A DNA stretch of 64,000 bases from Flavipsychrobacter sp. (GCA_017849575.1 JAFIGV010000019.1:186001-250000); one strand, 5' to 3'. Shown: positions 1 through 9,043, counted from the first letter of the stretch. Notes: generated from the letters alone by a model not told the origin. Numbers and translations: made by a program.

Positions 1-1101
1 CAGATCCAGAAGGAGATTGAAGACGGCATAGCCGCAGGTTTTGCTGCTGCGCCTGTAGTGCCGGACACGGCAGAAGAATTAGCTGATGTATATGCCCCGC
101 TGAGCGTGCGTGTCACACCGGCCACGGGCGCTGCAGCTACGGAAAAGAAATTTATTCAGGCCATAAGCGACGGCCTGCGGCAGAGCATGGAGCGCCACGA
201 AAATCTGGTGCTCATGGGCCAGGATATTGCAGAATATGGCGGAGCCTTCAAAGTGACCGAAGGGTTCGTGCAGCAGTTTGGCAAGCAACGCGTGCGCAAT
301 ACCCCGCTATGCGAGAGTGCTATTGTGGGTGCAGCACTCGGCCTTTCCATCAAAGGCTTTAAAAGCATGATGGAAATGCAATTTGCTGATTTTGTGACGG
401 TGGGCTTTAATCAGATCATCAATAACCTGGCAAAAATCTATTATCGCTGGGGGCAAAATGCGGATGTGGTGGTTCGGATGCCGACGGGCGGCGGTGTGGG
501 AGCAGGGCCTTTCCATTCGCAAAGCAATGAAGCCTGGTTTGTACACACGCCGGGCCTGAAGGTTGTATATCCTTCCACCCCGGAAGATGCAAAAGGTCTT
601 TTGATTGCCGCTTTAGAAGATCCGAATCCGGTAATATTTTTCGAGCATAAGGCTTTGTACCGAAGCATTAGCGGTAGGGTGCCCGATGAGTATTACTCCA
701 TAGAGATTGGTAAGGCTCGTTTGGTGCAGCAGGGAGAAGATATCAGTATCATCACTTACGGAAGCGGCGTTCATTGGGCGCTCGACTATGCCGCGGAGCA
801 TGCTGGCATCTCATTCGATATTCTGGACCTTCGGTCGCTCCTGCCACTCGACTACGAAGCTATTGCCGCCTCGGTGCAGCGAACCGGAAAAGTGCTTTTG
901 CTGCATGAAGACACCTTAACCGGCGGCATAGGAGGCGAAATCGCCGCCTGGATTTCGGAAAATTGTTTCGAACATCTCGACGCTCCGATTGTACGTTGTG
1001 CCAGTCTCGATACGCCGGTGCCTTTTGCAATACCGCTTGAACAGAATTTTCTGGCAAAAGGCCGTATGCATGAAGCTGTGCAAAAGTTGCAGCAGTATTA
1101 G
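1..1101 (+). CDS. 2-oxoacid dehydrogenase E1 component, beta half of a fused alpha/beta protein (5' partial)
   Basis: The reading frame is open from the first base, so the gene starts before the window and the internal GTG at 58 is not its start. The visible residues are a complete E1-beta transketolase-like unit: pyrimidine-binding part (GQDIAEYGGAFKVTEG, then CESAIVGAALGLS) followed by the C-terminal transketolase domain ending around VRCASLDTPVPFA. A short linker precedes it, as expected for the fused alpha-beta E1 proteins common in Bacteroidota. These act as branched-chain 2-oxoacid (2-oxoisovalerate) or pyruvate dehydrogenase E1, decarboxylating the substrate with thiamine diphosphate and acylating the lipoyl E2. 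The exact substrate cannot be told from the part seen. No E2 or E3 gene follows. Confidence 0.9.
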   Translation, partial: QIQKEIEDGIAAGFAAAPVVPDTAEELADVYAPLSVRVTPATGAAATEKKFIQAISDGLRQSMERHENLVLMGQDIAEYGGAFKVTEGFVQQFGKQRVRNTPLCESAIVGAALGLSIKGFKSMMEMQFADFVTVGFNQIINNLAKIYYRWGQNADVVVRMPTGGGVGAGPFHSQSNEAWFVHTPGLKVVYPSTPEDAKGLLIAALEDPNPVIFFEHKALYRSISGRVPDEYYSIEIGKARLVQQGEDISIITYGSGVHWALDYAAEHAGISFDILDLRSLLPLDYEAIAASVQRTGKVLLLHEDTLTGGIGGEIAAWISENCFEHLDAPIVRCASLDTPVPFAIPLEQNFLAKGRMHEAVQKLQQY

Positions 1102-1185
1102 GCGAGCATTAGTTTTCGCTGATTGTGTCCCTGCGCTGTGGGTTGTAAACTGTGTTTGCTATTTTCGTACAGAAACCGGAAAAAC

Positions 1186-2022
1186 ATGACGTTAAGGTCG
1201 ATCTCCATTTTACTGTCTGTACTGTTACTATGTTCCTGCGGCGAAAATAAGAAGCAGGCAAAGGGTCCTATTGTAATGGGCGACTCATCGACGATCGTGA
1301 CCGAAACAGATGAAAAATATCTCGGCGATTATGTGGATGATATAGAGCTGAAAGTTTTTCCAAAGGATACGTTTTCTACCAGCGATACGGATAGCAGTAG
1401 CGCACCGGTCGCTGCCCCGGAAAACCAACCCGTGGCTTCGACAACCGTCGCCCCGGCTTCAGCCGCCACCGATGCGAAAAGCGGCCTTAAGATACCCTTC
1501 AAAGAAGTTACAGTTTTCATTCCGGGCATTGAGACCCGCACTTTCCGGGAGCAGGATTATGCCACAGCTTCCGGCGCAAGCTTTCAGCTCACCCAGGGCG
1601 AATTGAGTGGTAAGAAGCTGGAACTCAGCGGTGCCAATATCACCAAAGTCTATCAGCGTTTTCTTGTGCATGTGGTGGCAAAAAACGAACTGGGCACCTT
1701 GCCCGTGGATGCACTCAACGACCTTTCGGAATGGGCGCCTGTAAGCGGGAAGGGCAATACCTACACCATTAGCGGGCTCAGTAGGGCACATGGTAAAAAT
1801 CTTAGCGCAGCCCAATTGCGAAATGCCGTCACCCGGGCTGCCCGCAGTAAAAGACTCAGCCGGCAAATGATCCAGAAATGGGAGCGGTCTTTGCGTAAGA
1901 CACGTTCTGTAACGCAGCCGCCTTTCAAAAATGTTTTACGCAGTGTGATGTGGAAAATTGAAGGTAAAGACGCCAACGGAAGGCCTTTCCAGAAGCAGGT
2001 GCGCATAGATTTGCCCGCCTGA
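1186..2022 (+). CDS. Secreted lipoprotein of unknown function
   Basis: The product is 278 residues. I chose the ATG at 1186 because it gives a clean signal peptide (MTLRSISILLSVLLLCSC) with a lipobox before Cys; the longer frame from the TTG at 1123 has no signal. After the lipid anchor comes a low-complexity Ser/Thr/Ala/Pro linker (to about residue 95) and then a globular C-terminal half of about 180 residues rich in basic residues (AVTRAARSKRLSRQMIQKW). A likely -7 promoter box, TATTTTCG at 1160-1167, lies 18 bases upstream (7/8 match to TAnnTTTG). I do not recognise a family. It is expected to be anchored in the cell envelope. Confidence 0.75.
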   Translation: MTLRSISILLSVLLLCSCGENKKQAKGPIVMGDSSTIVTETDEKYLGDYVDDIELKVFPKDTFSTSDTDSSSAPVAAPENQPVASTTVAPASAATDAKSGLKIPFKEVTVFIPGIETRTFREQDYATASGASFQLTQGELSGKKLELSGANITKVYQRFLVHVVAKNELGTLPVDALNDLSEWAPVSGKGNTYTISGLSRAHGKNLSAAQLRNAVTRAARSKRLSRQMIQKWERSLRKTRSVTQPPFKNVLRSVMWKIEGKDANGRPFQKQVRIDLPA

Positions 2023-2072
2023 AAAAGGCTTTGAGTCGGGCCAGTTCACAGACAGAGAAAGCCTCGTATCTT

Positions 2073-2489
2073 TTATTCTATCGTAGCAATGCACTTTAAT
2101 TCGATAGCAATTGCGGAAGGAAGTGAGTTGACACTGACGGTAGTGCGGCAGGGCTGGTTGTCCTTGAAATATTCTGCGTAGATACGGTTGTAAATATGAA
2201 AGTCGCGTTTCATGTCCACCAGAAACACGGTAACATCAACGAGCTTATCCCAACTGCTGCCACTCTCTTCCAATACCGTGCGAACGTTCTTAAATACGCT
2301 GTGGCACTGGGCTTCAAAATCGAAACTTTGAAACTGACCGTGTTTATCAAGCTTCAGACCGGGTATCTCATCCGTCTCGGCGTTGCGCGGACCAATACCC
2401 GAAAGGAAGAGCAGATTGCCTACACGGCGTGCATGCGGATACAATCCCATGGGCTTGGGCGCTTTTTCAGTCGATATTTTTTGAGACAT
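2073..2489 (-). CDS. RidA/YjgF family deaminase, 2-aminomuconate deaminase-like
   Basis: The 138-residue protein has the RidA fold signature: an N-terminal LFLSGIGPR strand, a central FKNVRTVLEESG helix, and the catalytic-type Arg115 in QPCRTTVSVNSLP with a terminal IELKCIATIE strand. The segment GIGPRNAETDEIPG resembles 2-aminomuconate deaminase of the bacterial kynurenine/aminophenol route more than housekeeping RidA, which has SGQIP there. A kynurenine 3-monooxygenase gene lies far away in this window (56.2 kb), so a role in tryptophan degradation is possible. A generic imine/enamine deaminase is the alternative. It stands alone and is convergent with the lipoprotein gene upstream. Confidence 0.85.
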   Translation of the reverse strand: MSQKISTEKAPKPMGLYPHARRVGNLLFLSGIGPRNAETDEIPGLKLDKHGQFQSFDFEAQCHSVFKNVRTVLEESGSSWDKLVDVTVFLVDMKRDFHIYNRIYAEYFKDNQPCRTTVSVNSLPSAIAIELKCIATIE

Positions 2490-2635
2490 TTTTGCAATTT
2501 GCTGCTAAGATAATCTGCTTAAAATAATCTGACGATTCTACAACGTCAATACCCAGTAGCACGGATATTTTTTACCGTGTAAGCGGTATTGAGCCGAATA
2601 AAAGGATAGCGCATTTTTGTTATAAATATTTCCTT

Positions 2636-3679
2636 ATGAAAAATGCTTTATTCATCCTCGCGGCGTTATGCCTTTTCACAAGCTCAGCAAATGCAGCGCT
2701 GCTGCGTGTTAACAACATTACAGGCATCACCGCCGGCTACACCAGCTTGCAGGCAGCAGTAACCGCAGCCAACACTGGTGACACTATTTATGTGGAACCT
2801 ACAACCACCAATGTAGGCGGAGCCACAATTGCAAAAAAGCTCACCATTATCGGAAACGGATATTTTGGCACCACTTCCACGCTCACTTTGCACACAATGA
2901 ACAGCGGTTTGCAAGCCAATATGACCAGCTCCAAGATTAGTACACTTTACTTCAATCCGGGCAGTGAATACAGCACCCTTATGGGATTGGAAAGCAATGG
3001 CGATGTTTATATTAACGTCTCCAACATTACGGTGAAGAGGTGCTACATCGGTAGTTACATCCGGCTGAGCAATTATCAGAATGGTAACTACGTAAATGTT
3101 ACCAACATTGATATCCGCCAGAATGTGATTGCCTATGGCATTATCAGCTATCAGTTCAGCACCAATTCCGGCGCAGTGAGCATGACGAATGTAAACATCC
3201 AGAACAATCTTTTGAACACGTACTATTACAACCAGGTGCAATTACCCGTAGGTATCAGCGGTTTTATGATGAACAATGTGTTCTACACACCCTACTACTA
3301 TCTTGATGTGTATAATTTCCAATTGAACAACAACATTTCGGTTGGTGGCAGCTTCAACGGCAACAACAATGTGTATTTCAATAATATCGCCACCAATAGT
3401 TACTGGGGTACTGCCAATGGTAACCAGGCAAATATTTCTACAGCCAGCCTGTTTGCCAACTATGGCACGGGTTCGGCAGATACCAGTTATGTGCTCAATC
3501 CTTCAGGCCCCGGCATCGGTTCCGGTTTCAACGGAGTGAATGTGGGCCCTTACGGTGGTCCTGATCCTTATCGTAAAAGCGGAATACCTCCTGTGCCTGC
3601 CATCTATCAGTTTTCGGCACCGGCTACTACTACCACCACTACGCTGCCTGTAACCATCAGTACGCGCAGCAACGACTAA
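2636..3679 (+). CDS. Secreted right-handed beta-helix-like protein
   Basis: The 347-residue protein starts with a standard signal peptide (MKNALFILAALCLFTSSANA). Residues 25-60 (TSLQAAVTAANTGDTIYVEP) are the typical entry strand of Bacteroidetes parallel beta-helix proteins. The remainder is rich in short Asn/Val/Ile/Tyr strands (ITVKRCYIG, NIDIRQNVIAYG, NVNIQNNLLN), consistent with stacked helix turns. A Thr-rich stretch (ATTTTTTLPVTIST) ends the protein. I see no obvious T9SS sorting domain. It may bind or cleave a polysaccharide, but no catalytic residues can be assigned. It lies 67 bp ahead of the repeat protein gene on the same strand. Confidence 0.75.
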   Translation: MKNALFILAALCLFTSSANAALLRVNNITGITAGYTSLQAAVTAANTGDTIYVEPTTTNVGGATIAKKLTIIGNGYFGTTSTLTLHTMNSGLQANMTSSKISTLYFNPGSEYSTLMGLESNGDVYINVSNITVKRCYIGSYIRLSNYQNGNYVNVTNIDIRQNVIAYGIISYQFSTNSGAVSMTNVNIQNNLLNTYYYNQVQLPVGISGFMMNNVFYTPYYYLDVYNFQLNNNISVGGSFNGNNNVYFNNIATNSYWGTANGNQANISTASLFANYGTGSADTSYVLNPSGPGIGSGFNGVNVGPYGGPDPYRKSGIPPVPAIYQFSAPATTTTTTLPVTISTRSND

Positions 3680-3731
3680 GTGATCTGTTTCGGGGATTAT
3701 CGCGCAGCACTACGGTGCTGTAATTGATCAC
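3680..3731 (+). other. Nested inverted repeats between the two secreted-protein genes
   Basis: An inner hairpin CAGCAC-TACG-GTGCTG (3705-3720) sits inside an outer pair GTGATC (3680-3685) / GATCAC (3726-3731). No T-run follows, so this is not a classical terminator. It could be an attenuating or mRNA-stabilising structure. Confidence 0.4.
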
Positions 3732-3746
3732 GCTAAAAATTTAAGA

Positions 3747-6071
3747 ATGAAACAGATCATACAAAAGGCTTGTATGGTAGTGGCAGTGTTGCTGCTTGCA
3801 TGGTCGGGCAGGGCACAAACCAACATCACAGCCGCTGAATATTTTTTTGACAACGATCCAGGTTTTGGTAACGGCACCCAGGTGTCGGTAACACCTGCCG
3901 CCAACCTTTCGGGTCTGCTCTTCAATGCTAATGTGGCCGCGCTTTCTACAGGCATACACACACTGTATGTGCGTACAAAAGATGCCAACAACAAATGGAG
4001 CCTTACCTACAGCTACTACATAGCGAAAGTGCAGAACGTAGGGGCCAATCCTAATACAACAAGCAATATTTCGACCGCTGAATATTTTTTCGACAATGAT
4101 CCGGGGTATGGAAACGGATCGGCCATCGCTATTGCCGGTGGAAGCTCTAATATTTCCTCGCTGGCGTTCAACGCAGCCGTTGGCGCACTAAGCACGGGCA
4201 TCCACACGCTTTATGTCAGGAGCAAAGATGCCACAGGATGGAGCCAGACTACAAACTATTATTTTGCGAAAATCCAGGCTGTGCAGGGCAATCCGAATTC
4301 GATAAGTAATATCGTAAAGGCCGAATACTTTTTCGATACAGACCCGGGCTATGCCGGAGGCACCGATATTCCGCTTACACCGGGCACGGATATCTCCGGA
4401 CTGGTTTTCAATGCAACCGTGTCTTCACTAACCAATGGAGTGCACACGCTCTATGTGCGTACAAAGGATGCGCAGGGAAAATGGAGCATAACTAATGCAA
4501 TGTTATTTGCAAAAGTGCAGAGCCTGGCAGGAAATCCTAACACGGTTTCCAACATTACCAAGGCGGAGTATTTTTTCAACACAGACCCGGGCTATGGCAA
4601 TGGTGTCGATATACCACTTACTGCTGCAAACGACGTAAACGGACTCGTCGCCAACCTCAACATCGCTTCGCTGCCTACGGGTCTGCACACCTTGTATCTG
4701 CGTACAAAGGATGCACAAGGCAAGTGGAGTATTACCACCTGGTATCAGTTTTCCAGAATCCAGGGGCTAAGTCCTAATCCGGCCAGCCTGAGCAAAATCA
4801 ACAAGGCCGAGTACTTTTTCGATACCGACCCAGGTTTTGGCTTCGGCACCAACATTCCTATTCCTTCTCCGGCATACGACGTTAACGCTCTCACTTTTAA
4901 TGCAGACGTGTCGGCACTCAGCAGTGGCATGCATACTTTTTATGTACGCACCCGCGACTCTTCCGGTCAATGGAGTGTCACAAGGAACTTTTATTTCGTA
5001 AGAGTGCAGCCCCTTGCCACCAACCCACACACGACCAGCAACATCGTAAAGATGGAGTATTTCTATGATGCGGACCCGGGCTATGGCAACGGTACTGACG
5101 TGCCGGTAACCCCCGCGCTCGACATTTCCGGTATCACAATGAACGCCAATGTTACTGCGCTGACCAACGGTGTACATACTTTGTTTGTGCGTAGCAAGGA
5201 TGCTCAGGGCAAATGGAGTATTGTCAGTACGGTGAATTTTGCCAAAGTACAAGCTTTGGGTACAAACCCGCATAGCAAAAGCAACCTTACCCGCATTGAG
5301 TATTTTGTAGATACCGACCCCGGTTTCGGCAATGGTATTCCGCTTTCTTTCACTCAGGATACCAATGTGACGTCGCTTGCCTTTAATGTGGACATGACGG
5401 TGCTCGTCAATGGAGGACATACGCTCTATGTACGTTCGAAAGATGCTCAGGGTAAATGGGGCATTACGTATGTTCATCAGTTTAATGGCGGAACCGCTGC
5501 ATTGGCGGTAAAACTGATATCGTTCGATGCCATGCTACAACCGGAGAAAACTGTGAAACTTCAATGGCTAACCGCTGAAGAAAGAAATGTGGACCGTTAC
5601 GAAGTGGCAAGAAGCGCCGATGCCAGCAACTGGTTCACCATCGGAACGGTAGCGCCCAATGAACCCGGCAGTGACGGCAGGCATCATTATAGCCTTGACG
5701 ATGCAACGCCAGGCAGAGGTGTCATCTACTACAGGCTTACCGAAGTAGATCATAATGGTTCTACCACGCAGGCTCCTATTCGCTTTGTGACCATACGTGA
5801 CGATGAAACCACCTTTGCAAGTCTGTTCCCCAATCCTAATGATGGAAAACAGCTAACCATCAGTTCTTCTATTTTTAAGGACGGAGAAGTGCTGCTGACC
5901 ATTGTAGCCGCCGATGGAAGACTTGAGATGCAGCAGTTGATCAACAATAAAATGATCGATCAGTTTACCTTGAATAATCTTTCGCTGGCAGCCGGAAATT
6001 ACTTTGTGAATCTGGTAAGTAAGGAACATTCGGAGACACTGAAGCTACAGGTGACAGGCGATAGACTCTAA
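3747..6071 (+). CDS. T9SS-secreted protein with seven tandem EYFFDTDPGYGNG repeats
   Basis: The 774-residue protein has a signal peptide (residues 1-23, ending SGRAQ). Seven repeats of about 81 residues follow, from about residue 27 to 580, each reading (K/T)AEYFFDTDPGYGNG, then a strand pair, then HTLYVRTKDAQGKWS and an AKVQ...NPN linker. After these comes a fibronectin-like region (FDAMLQPEKTVKLQW...YYRLTEVDHNG) and a type A T9SS sorting domain (SLFPNPNDGKQLTISS to the end). The acidic DxDPGxGNG loop could bind calcium, but that is inference. The protein is expected to be exported through the outer membrane and attached to the surface. The repeats resemble many Bacteroidetes surface proteins, though I know no named domain for them. 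Confidence 0.88.
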   Translation: MKQIIQKACMVVAVLLLAWSGRAQTNITAAEYFFDNDPGFGNGTQVSVTPAANLSGLLFNANVAALSTGIHTLYVRTKDANNKWSLTYSYYIAKVQNVGANPNTTSNISTAEYFFDNDPGYGNGSAIAIAGGSSNISSLAFNAAVGALSTGIHTLYVRSKDATGWSQTTNYYFAKIQAVQGNPNSISNIVKAEYFFDTDPGYAGGTDIPLTPGTDISGLVFNATVSSLTNGVHTLYVRTKDAQGKWSITNAMLFAKVQSLAGNPNTVSNITKAEYFFNTDPGYGNGVDIPLTAANDVNGLVANLNIASLPTGLHTLYLRTKDAQGKWSITTWYQFSRIQGLSPNPASLSKINKAEYFFDTDPGFGFGTNIPIPSPAYDVNALTFNADVSALSSGMHTFYVRTRDSSGQWSVTRNFYFVRVQPLATNPHTTSNIVKMEYFYDADPGYGNGTDVPVTPALDISGITMNANVTALTNGVHTLFVRSKDAQGKWSIVSTVNFAKVQALGTNPHSKSNLTRIEYFVDTDPGFGNGIPLSFTQDTNVTSLAFNVDMTVLVNGGHTLYVRSKDAQGKWGITYVHQFNGGTAALAVKLISFDAMLQPEKTVKLQWLTAEERNVDRYEVARSADASNWFTIGTVAPNEPGSDGRHHYSLDDATPGRGVIYYRLTEVDHNGSTTQAPIRFVTIRDDETTFASLFPNPNDGKQLTISSSIFKDGEVLLTIVAADGRLEMQQLINNKMIDQFTLNNLSLAAGNYFVNLVSKEHSETLKLQVTGDRL
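3825..5490 (+). repeat. Seven in-frame tandem repeats of about 243 bp
   Basis: Each unit encodes one EYFFDxDPGxGNG...HTLYVRxKDAQGKWS module. Units start at intervals of about 81-82 codons and are diverged at the DNA level, so they are old duplications rather than a recent expansion. Unit 7 is the most divergent (EYFVDTDPGFGNGIP). Confidence 0.85.
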
Positions 6072-6089
6072 ACAATGGAAGGATACTAT

Positions 6090-6123
6090 GCAGGCAGGCT
6101 GAAATGTCTGTCTGCTTTTTTTT
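6090..6123 (+). terminator. Rho-independent terminator after the T9SS repeat protein
   Basis: GCAGGCAG and CTGTCTGC pair (one G-U) across a 10-base loop and are followed by a run of eight or more T. It lies 19 bp after the stop codon. Confidence 0.8.
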
Positions 6124-6206
6124 GCGGTGCAACAATCCTGGCAGTCTTCAACCTACATTTCTAAGCCATTTGTTATAAAGATCCGGCAGTGATTTCCGAT
6201 GTCATT

Positions 6207-6382
6207 TCAGATATTATCCATTTTAGGAAGAAAAAGCCTGGTCACACGCTTTTCGGTTTCCACAAATATTACATCATTAAACTTTAGGGAGCGTTGGTTT
6301 TCTTCAGGTTCATTTTCATAAAGGTATATAACGACATTATATACTCCGGGGCAGAAGGGACTTGTAAAAAGATCTATTCCGC
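6207..6382 (-). pseudogene. Possible 3' gene remnant behind the acyltransferase
   Basis: On the minus strand, immediately behind the acyltransferase stop, a start-less frame of about 58 codons reads GGIDLFTSPFCPGVYNVV and continues to VTRLFLPKMDNI before a TGA at 6207. The PGVYNVVIYLYENE segment looks like a beta-sandwich strand pair of the kind seen in Wzt-type carbohydrate-binding domains. With no start codon and no upstream part it can only be a remnant, or a chance open frame. It occupies most of the otherwise gene-free 6124-6373 stretch. Confidence 0.3.
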
Positions 6383-7234
6383 CTTACGTTGGTGTTTCCA
6401 GCGTTTGTGCGTCCACATCCAGTTTTCAGGTTGTTCGCAAATTTGACGCTCTACAAAACTGACATAGGCCTGTAGGATATCGCCGGCATGAGTCTGCGAT
6501 GCATCGTCGCAATATTTATAAAGATGAATACGATAAGAACCCCGTTTTATTTTTTTGATACCCGCAAACACAACCGCTGCCTTTGCGCGTCTTGCCATTT
6601 GCTCCGGTCCGCGAAAAAAAGGCGCTTCGCGATGCAGGAAAGGAATCCACTCAGCTACCTCGGGCGATGAAGGATTTTGATCTGCAGCAAGTGCAAGAAT
6701 GTATTGTGTTTCTTTCAGTCGTGCCAGTCCGCTTTTCAAGGCTTTCATCGACACCATCCATGCGCCGGATGCCGACCTTATCTTTTGCATCAACCGGTCG
6801 AAAGCATTGTTCGATAGCGGCAGGTACACACAGGCATATTGCTGCGGTGTATGGTATGGGCAGGCTACATTTGCCCATTCCCAGTTAAAGGTATGCCCCA
6901 GTATAGCGTAGGTGTTTTTGCCGTCGGTCGCCAATTGTTGAAACACTTCCCAGTTGCCGGTAAACCTGCGCGTCAATTGCTTTTTTGAAATAGAGAGCAG
7001 TTTCAGAGTCTCTATCCATTGGTCGCAAAAGTTTCGGTTGAATCGCTTTTGTATGGTCCGCAGTTCCGATGCTGGTTTTTCAGGAAAGGCATGTTTCAGA
7101 TTATCCCAAACAAGCGCTTTCCGGTACTTGAAAATGCCAAACAAAACTACATTCACGAAATCCGAAATCAGGTATAATACCGGCAACGGAAGCAGTGACA
7201 AAGGATACAACAAAATGTAGATCAGGTAGTACAC
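6374..7234 (-). CDS. LpxL/HtrB-like lysophospholipid (lipid A) acyltransferase
   Basis: The 286-residue protein has an N-terminal membrane anchor (MYYLIYILLYPLSLLPLPVL). It carries the HX4E acyltransferase motif with His114 and Glu119 (GHTFNWEW), then ALAADQNPSS and PFFRGPEQMARRAKAAVVF, which are conserved in the LpxL/HtrB/LABLAT family. These enzymes add a secondary acyl chain to lipid A or related lipids at the cytoplasmic face of the inner membrane. The length is typical for Bacteroidetes members. The ATG start gives the anchor at once. It stands alone, upstream of and in the same direction as the remnant at 6207-6382. Confidence 0.88.
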   Translation of the reverse strand: MYYLIYILLYPLSLLPLPVLYLISDFVNVVLFGIFKYRKALVWDNLKHAFPEKPASELRTIQKRFNRNFCDQWIETLKLLSISKKQLTRRFTGNWEVFQQLATDGKNTYAILGHTFNWEWANVACPYHTPQQYACVYLPLSNNAFDRLMQKIRSASGAWMVSMKALKSGLARLKETQYILALAADQNPSSPEVAEWIPFLHREAPFFRGPEQMARRAKAAVVFAGIKKIKRGSYRIHLYKYCDDASQTHAGDILQAYVSFVERQICEQPENWMWTHKRWKHQRKAE

Positions 7235-7261
7235 CGCCGCAAATTACATACTGTTTGCCGA

Positions 7262-7927
7262 CTACGATTTTTCCTCGTCATACTCCGAGGGTAATGTGGT
7301 AAGATCGTAGATCTCCTGTATGTCTTTCAGAATTTTTGTGAAGTTGATATTCAGGTCCTTCAAAATTCCTGTGTGCAGATCAAACACCCAGCCATGCACT
7401 ACCGGATACCCGTTGTGTACATACGATTTTTGAACAGCCGCCGTCTTGATGATATTCGTTGCCTGTTCCCGTACGTTCAGTTCTACCAGTCGGTCGTAGC
7501 GTTCATGTTCGTTCTCAATAGCCAGAAGTTCTTCATGGTGCAGACGATACACATCGCGTATGTTGCGAAGCCATGGGTTAAGCAAACCCATGTCTTTGGG
7601 TGTCATGGCTGCTTTTACACCACCGCAGTTGTAGTGGCCACAAACAATAATATGCTTCACATGCAGATGGCGAACGGCATAGTTGATCACCGACATTACG
7701 TTGAGGTCGGTGTTGTTTACAAGGTTGGCAACATTGCGATGCACAAACACCTCTCCGGGCTCCAGACCCATAATTTCATTGGCCGGCACACGACTGTCTG
7801 AGCACCCGATATAGAGGTAGTCGGGCGACTGATCGCGGGCCAGTTTTTCAAAGAAGTCCGGATCGCCTTTTGTCATTGAGGCAACCCATTGTTTGTTGTT
7901 TTCAAATATCTCTTCGTAAGTAGCCAT
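7262..7927 (-). CDS. can: Beta-class carbonic anhydrase
   Basis: It catalyses reversible CO2 hydration in the cytoplasm. Zinc ligands and catalytic pair are visible: Cys42-x-Asp44-x-Arg46 (GCSDSRV), His98 and Cys101 (CGHYNCGG). The family signature FVHRNVANLV is at 61-70. I chose the second ATG (7927, MATYEEIF) over the one at 7945 because it matches the family N-terminus and has an AG-rich stretch (agaaagaa) upstream; this gives 221 residues, the usual length. It is divergent from the FAH-family gene, sharing an 82-bp intergenic region. Confidence 0.95.
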   Translation of the reverse strand: MATYEEIFENNKQWVASMTKGDPDFFEKLARDQSPDYLYIGCSDSRVPANEIMGLEPGEVFVHRNVANLVNNTDLNVMSVINYAVRHLHVKHIIVCGHYNCGGVKAAMTPKDMGLLNPWLRNIRDVYRLHHEELLAIENEHERYDRLVELNVREQATNIIKTAAVQKSYVHNGYPVVHGWVFDLHTGILKDLNINFTKILKDIQEIYDLTTLPSEYDEEKS

Positions 7928-8009
7928 AGTGTGTTCTTTCTGCAATGATAAAATTTTAATGACTATTCGTGCCGATTGGAATATTTTTACGCGCTCAAAC
8001 TATTCGTTC

Positions 8010-9026
8010 ATGAAACTCGTTACATATCGGAACAATGGCAAAGAACAGCTTGCCTTTTGCATCAATAATAATCTTTACGACTGCAATGTAGCCCATCCGG
8101 AGCTGCCGGGCACAATGATGGAATTGCTGGAAGGCTGGGAACAATATATTGCCCTGGCAAAATCAACTGAAGCAGATATCCGCTCGGGAAAAAATACAGT
8201 GGTACCCTACGGCACTCTGGATACAGAAGAGATTCTCGCGCCAGTACCCAGGCCCACGTCTTGCCGCGATGGTTATGCTTTTCGCCAGCACGTGGCAGCA
8301 GCCCGCCGCAACCGTAAGGTGGATATGATTGCCGAATTTGACCAGTATCCGATTTTTTATTTTACCAATCACAATGCTGTTCAGGGTCCTGGCGACATTC
8401 CGTGTATGCCCGATCATTTTCAAAAACTCGATTTTGAACTCGAAGCAGCCATCGTGATCTGTAAAAAAGGCAGAAACATTAAGGCGGAAGAAGCTGATGA
8501 CTACATAGGCGGATACATGATCATGAACGACATGAGCGCCCGCACCTTGCAGATGGAAGAGATGTTGCTGAACCTGGGTCCTGCAAAGGGCAAGGATTTT
8601 AGTACCGTGATCGGTCCCATGCTTGTGACGCCAGACGAGCTTGAGCCATTTAAAATTCCCGCCAAACCCGGACATGTAGGCAACAACTACAACCTGAAAA
8701 TGAAGTGCTGGGTAAACGGAATAGAAGTGAGCTCGGGCAATATGGGAGATATGGACTGGACCTTTGCAGAAATCGTAGAACGCTGTGCTTATGGCGCAGA
8801 TATTTTACCCGGCGATGTAATCGGCAGTGGCACGGTGGGCACCGGTTGTTTTCTGGAGCTCAATGGTACAGGGCTACTCAACGATCCTAACTATAAAGTG
8901 CAATGGCTGCAGCCCGGCGATGTGGTGGAAATGGAAATAGACGGATTGGGTAGGTTGAGCAATAAGATCGTTGCCGAAGACACTGACTGGAGCTTGTTGA
9001 AAAAGAAGAAGATGGCACATCAATAA
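8010..9026 (+). CDS. Fumarylacetoacetate hydrolase family protein
   Basis: The 338-residue protein has the FAH C-terminal catalytic fold. Metal ligands appear as Glu143-x-Glu145 (DFELEAAIVI) and Asp174 (MNDMSAR). DGYAFRQHV (His94 a candidate general base), GPMLVTPDEL and GDVIGSGTVGTGC complete the signature. The N-terminus MKLVTYRNNGKEQLA fits this subfamily, so I used the ATG at 8010 rather than the longer frame. Likely roles are fumarylacetoacetate cleavage in tyrosine degradation or a related acylpyruvate hydrolysis; fumarylacetoacetase itself is usually longer (about 420 residues) except in this bacterial subgroup. The following dehydrogenase gene starts 17 bp downstream, so the two are probably one operon. 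Confidence 0.88.
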   Translation: MKLVTYRNNGKEQLAFCINNNLYDCNVAHPELPGTMMELLEGWEQYIALAKSTEADIRSGKNTVVPYGTLDTEEILAPVPRPTSCRDGYAFRQHVAAARRNRKVDMIAEFDQYPIFYFTNHNAVQGPGDIPCMPDHFQKLDFELEAAIVICKKGRNIKAEEADDYIGGYMIMNDMSARTLQMEEMLLNLGPAKGKDFSTVIGPMLVTPDELEPFKIPAKPGHVGNNYNLKMKCWVNGIEVSSGNMGDMDWTFAEIVERCAYGADILPGDVIGSGTVGTGCFLELNGTGLLNDPNYKVQWLQPGDVVEMEIDGLGRLSNKIVAEDTDWSLLKKKKMAHQ

Positions 9027-9043
9027 AGCGAACGGTAACGAAG

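Noticed and set aside
58-1101. A full-length gene starting at GTG 58
   Set aside because: The frame is open to base 1 and the family (fused E1) needs a long N-terminal alpha half; the GTG is internal.
2196-2513. Plus-strand ORF of 105 codons
   Set aside because: It lies antisense to the RidA-family gene, which has clear family motifs; the plus frame has no signature.
4767-5477. Minus-strand ORF of 236 codons
   Set aside because: It is the shadow of the repetitive plus-strand T9SS gene; long antisense frames arise from its repeats.
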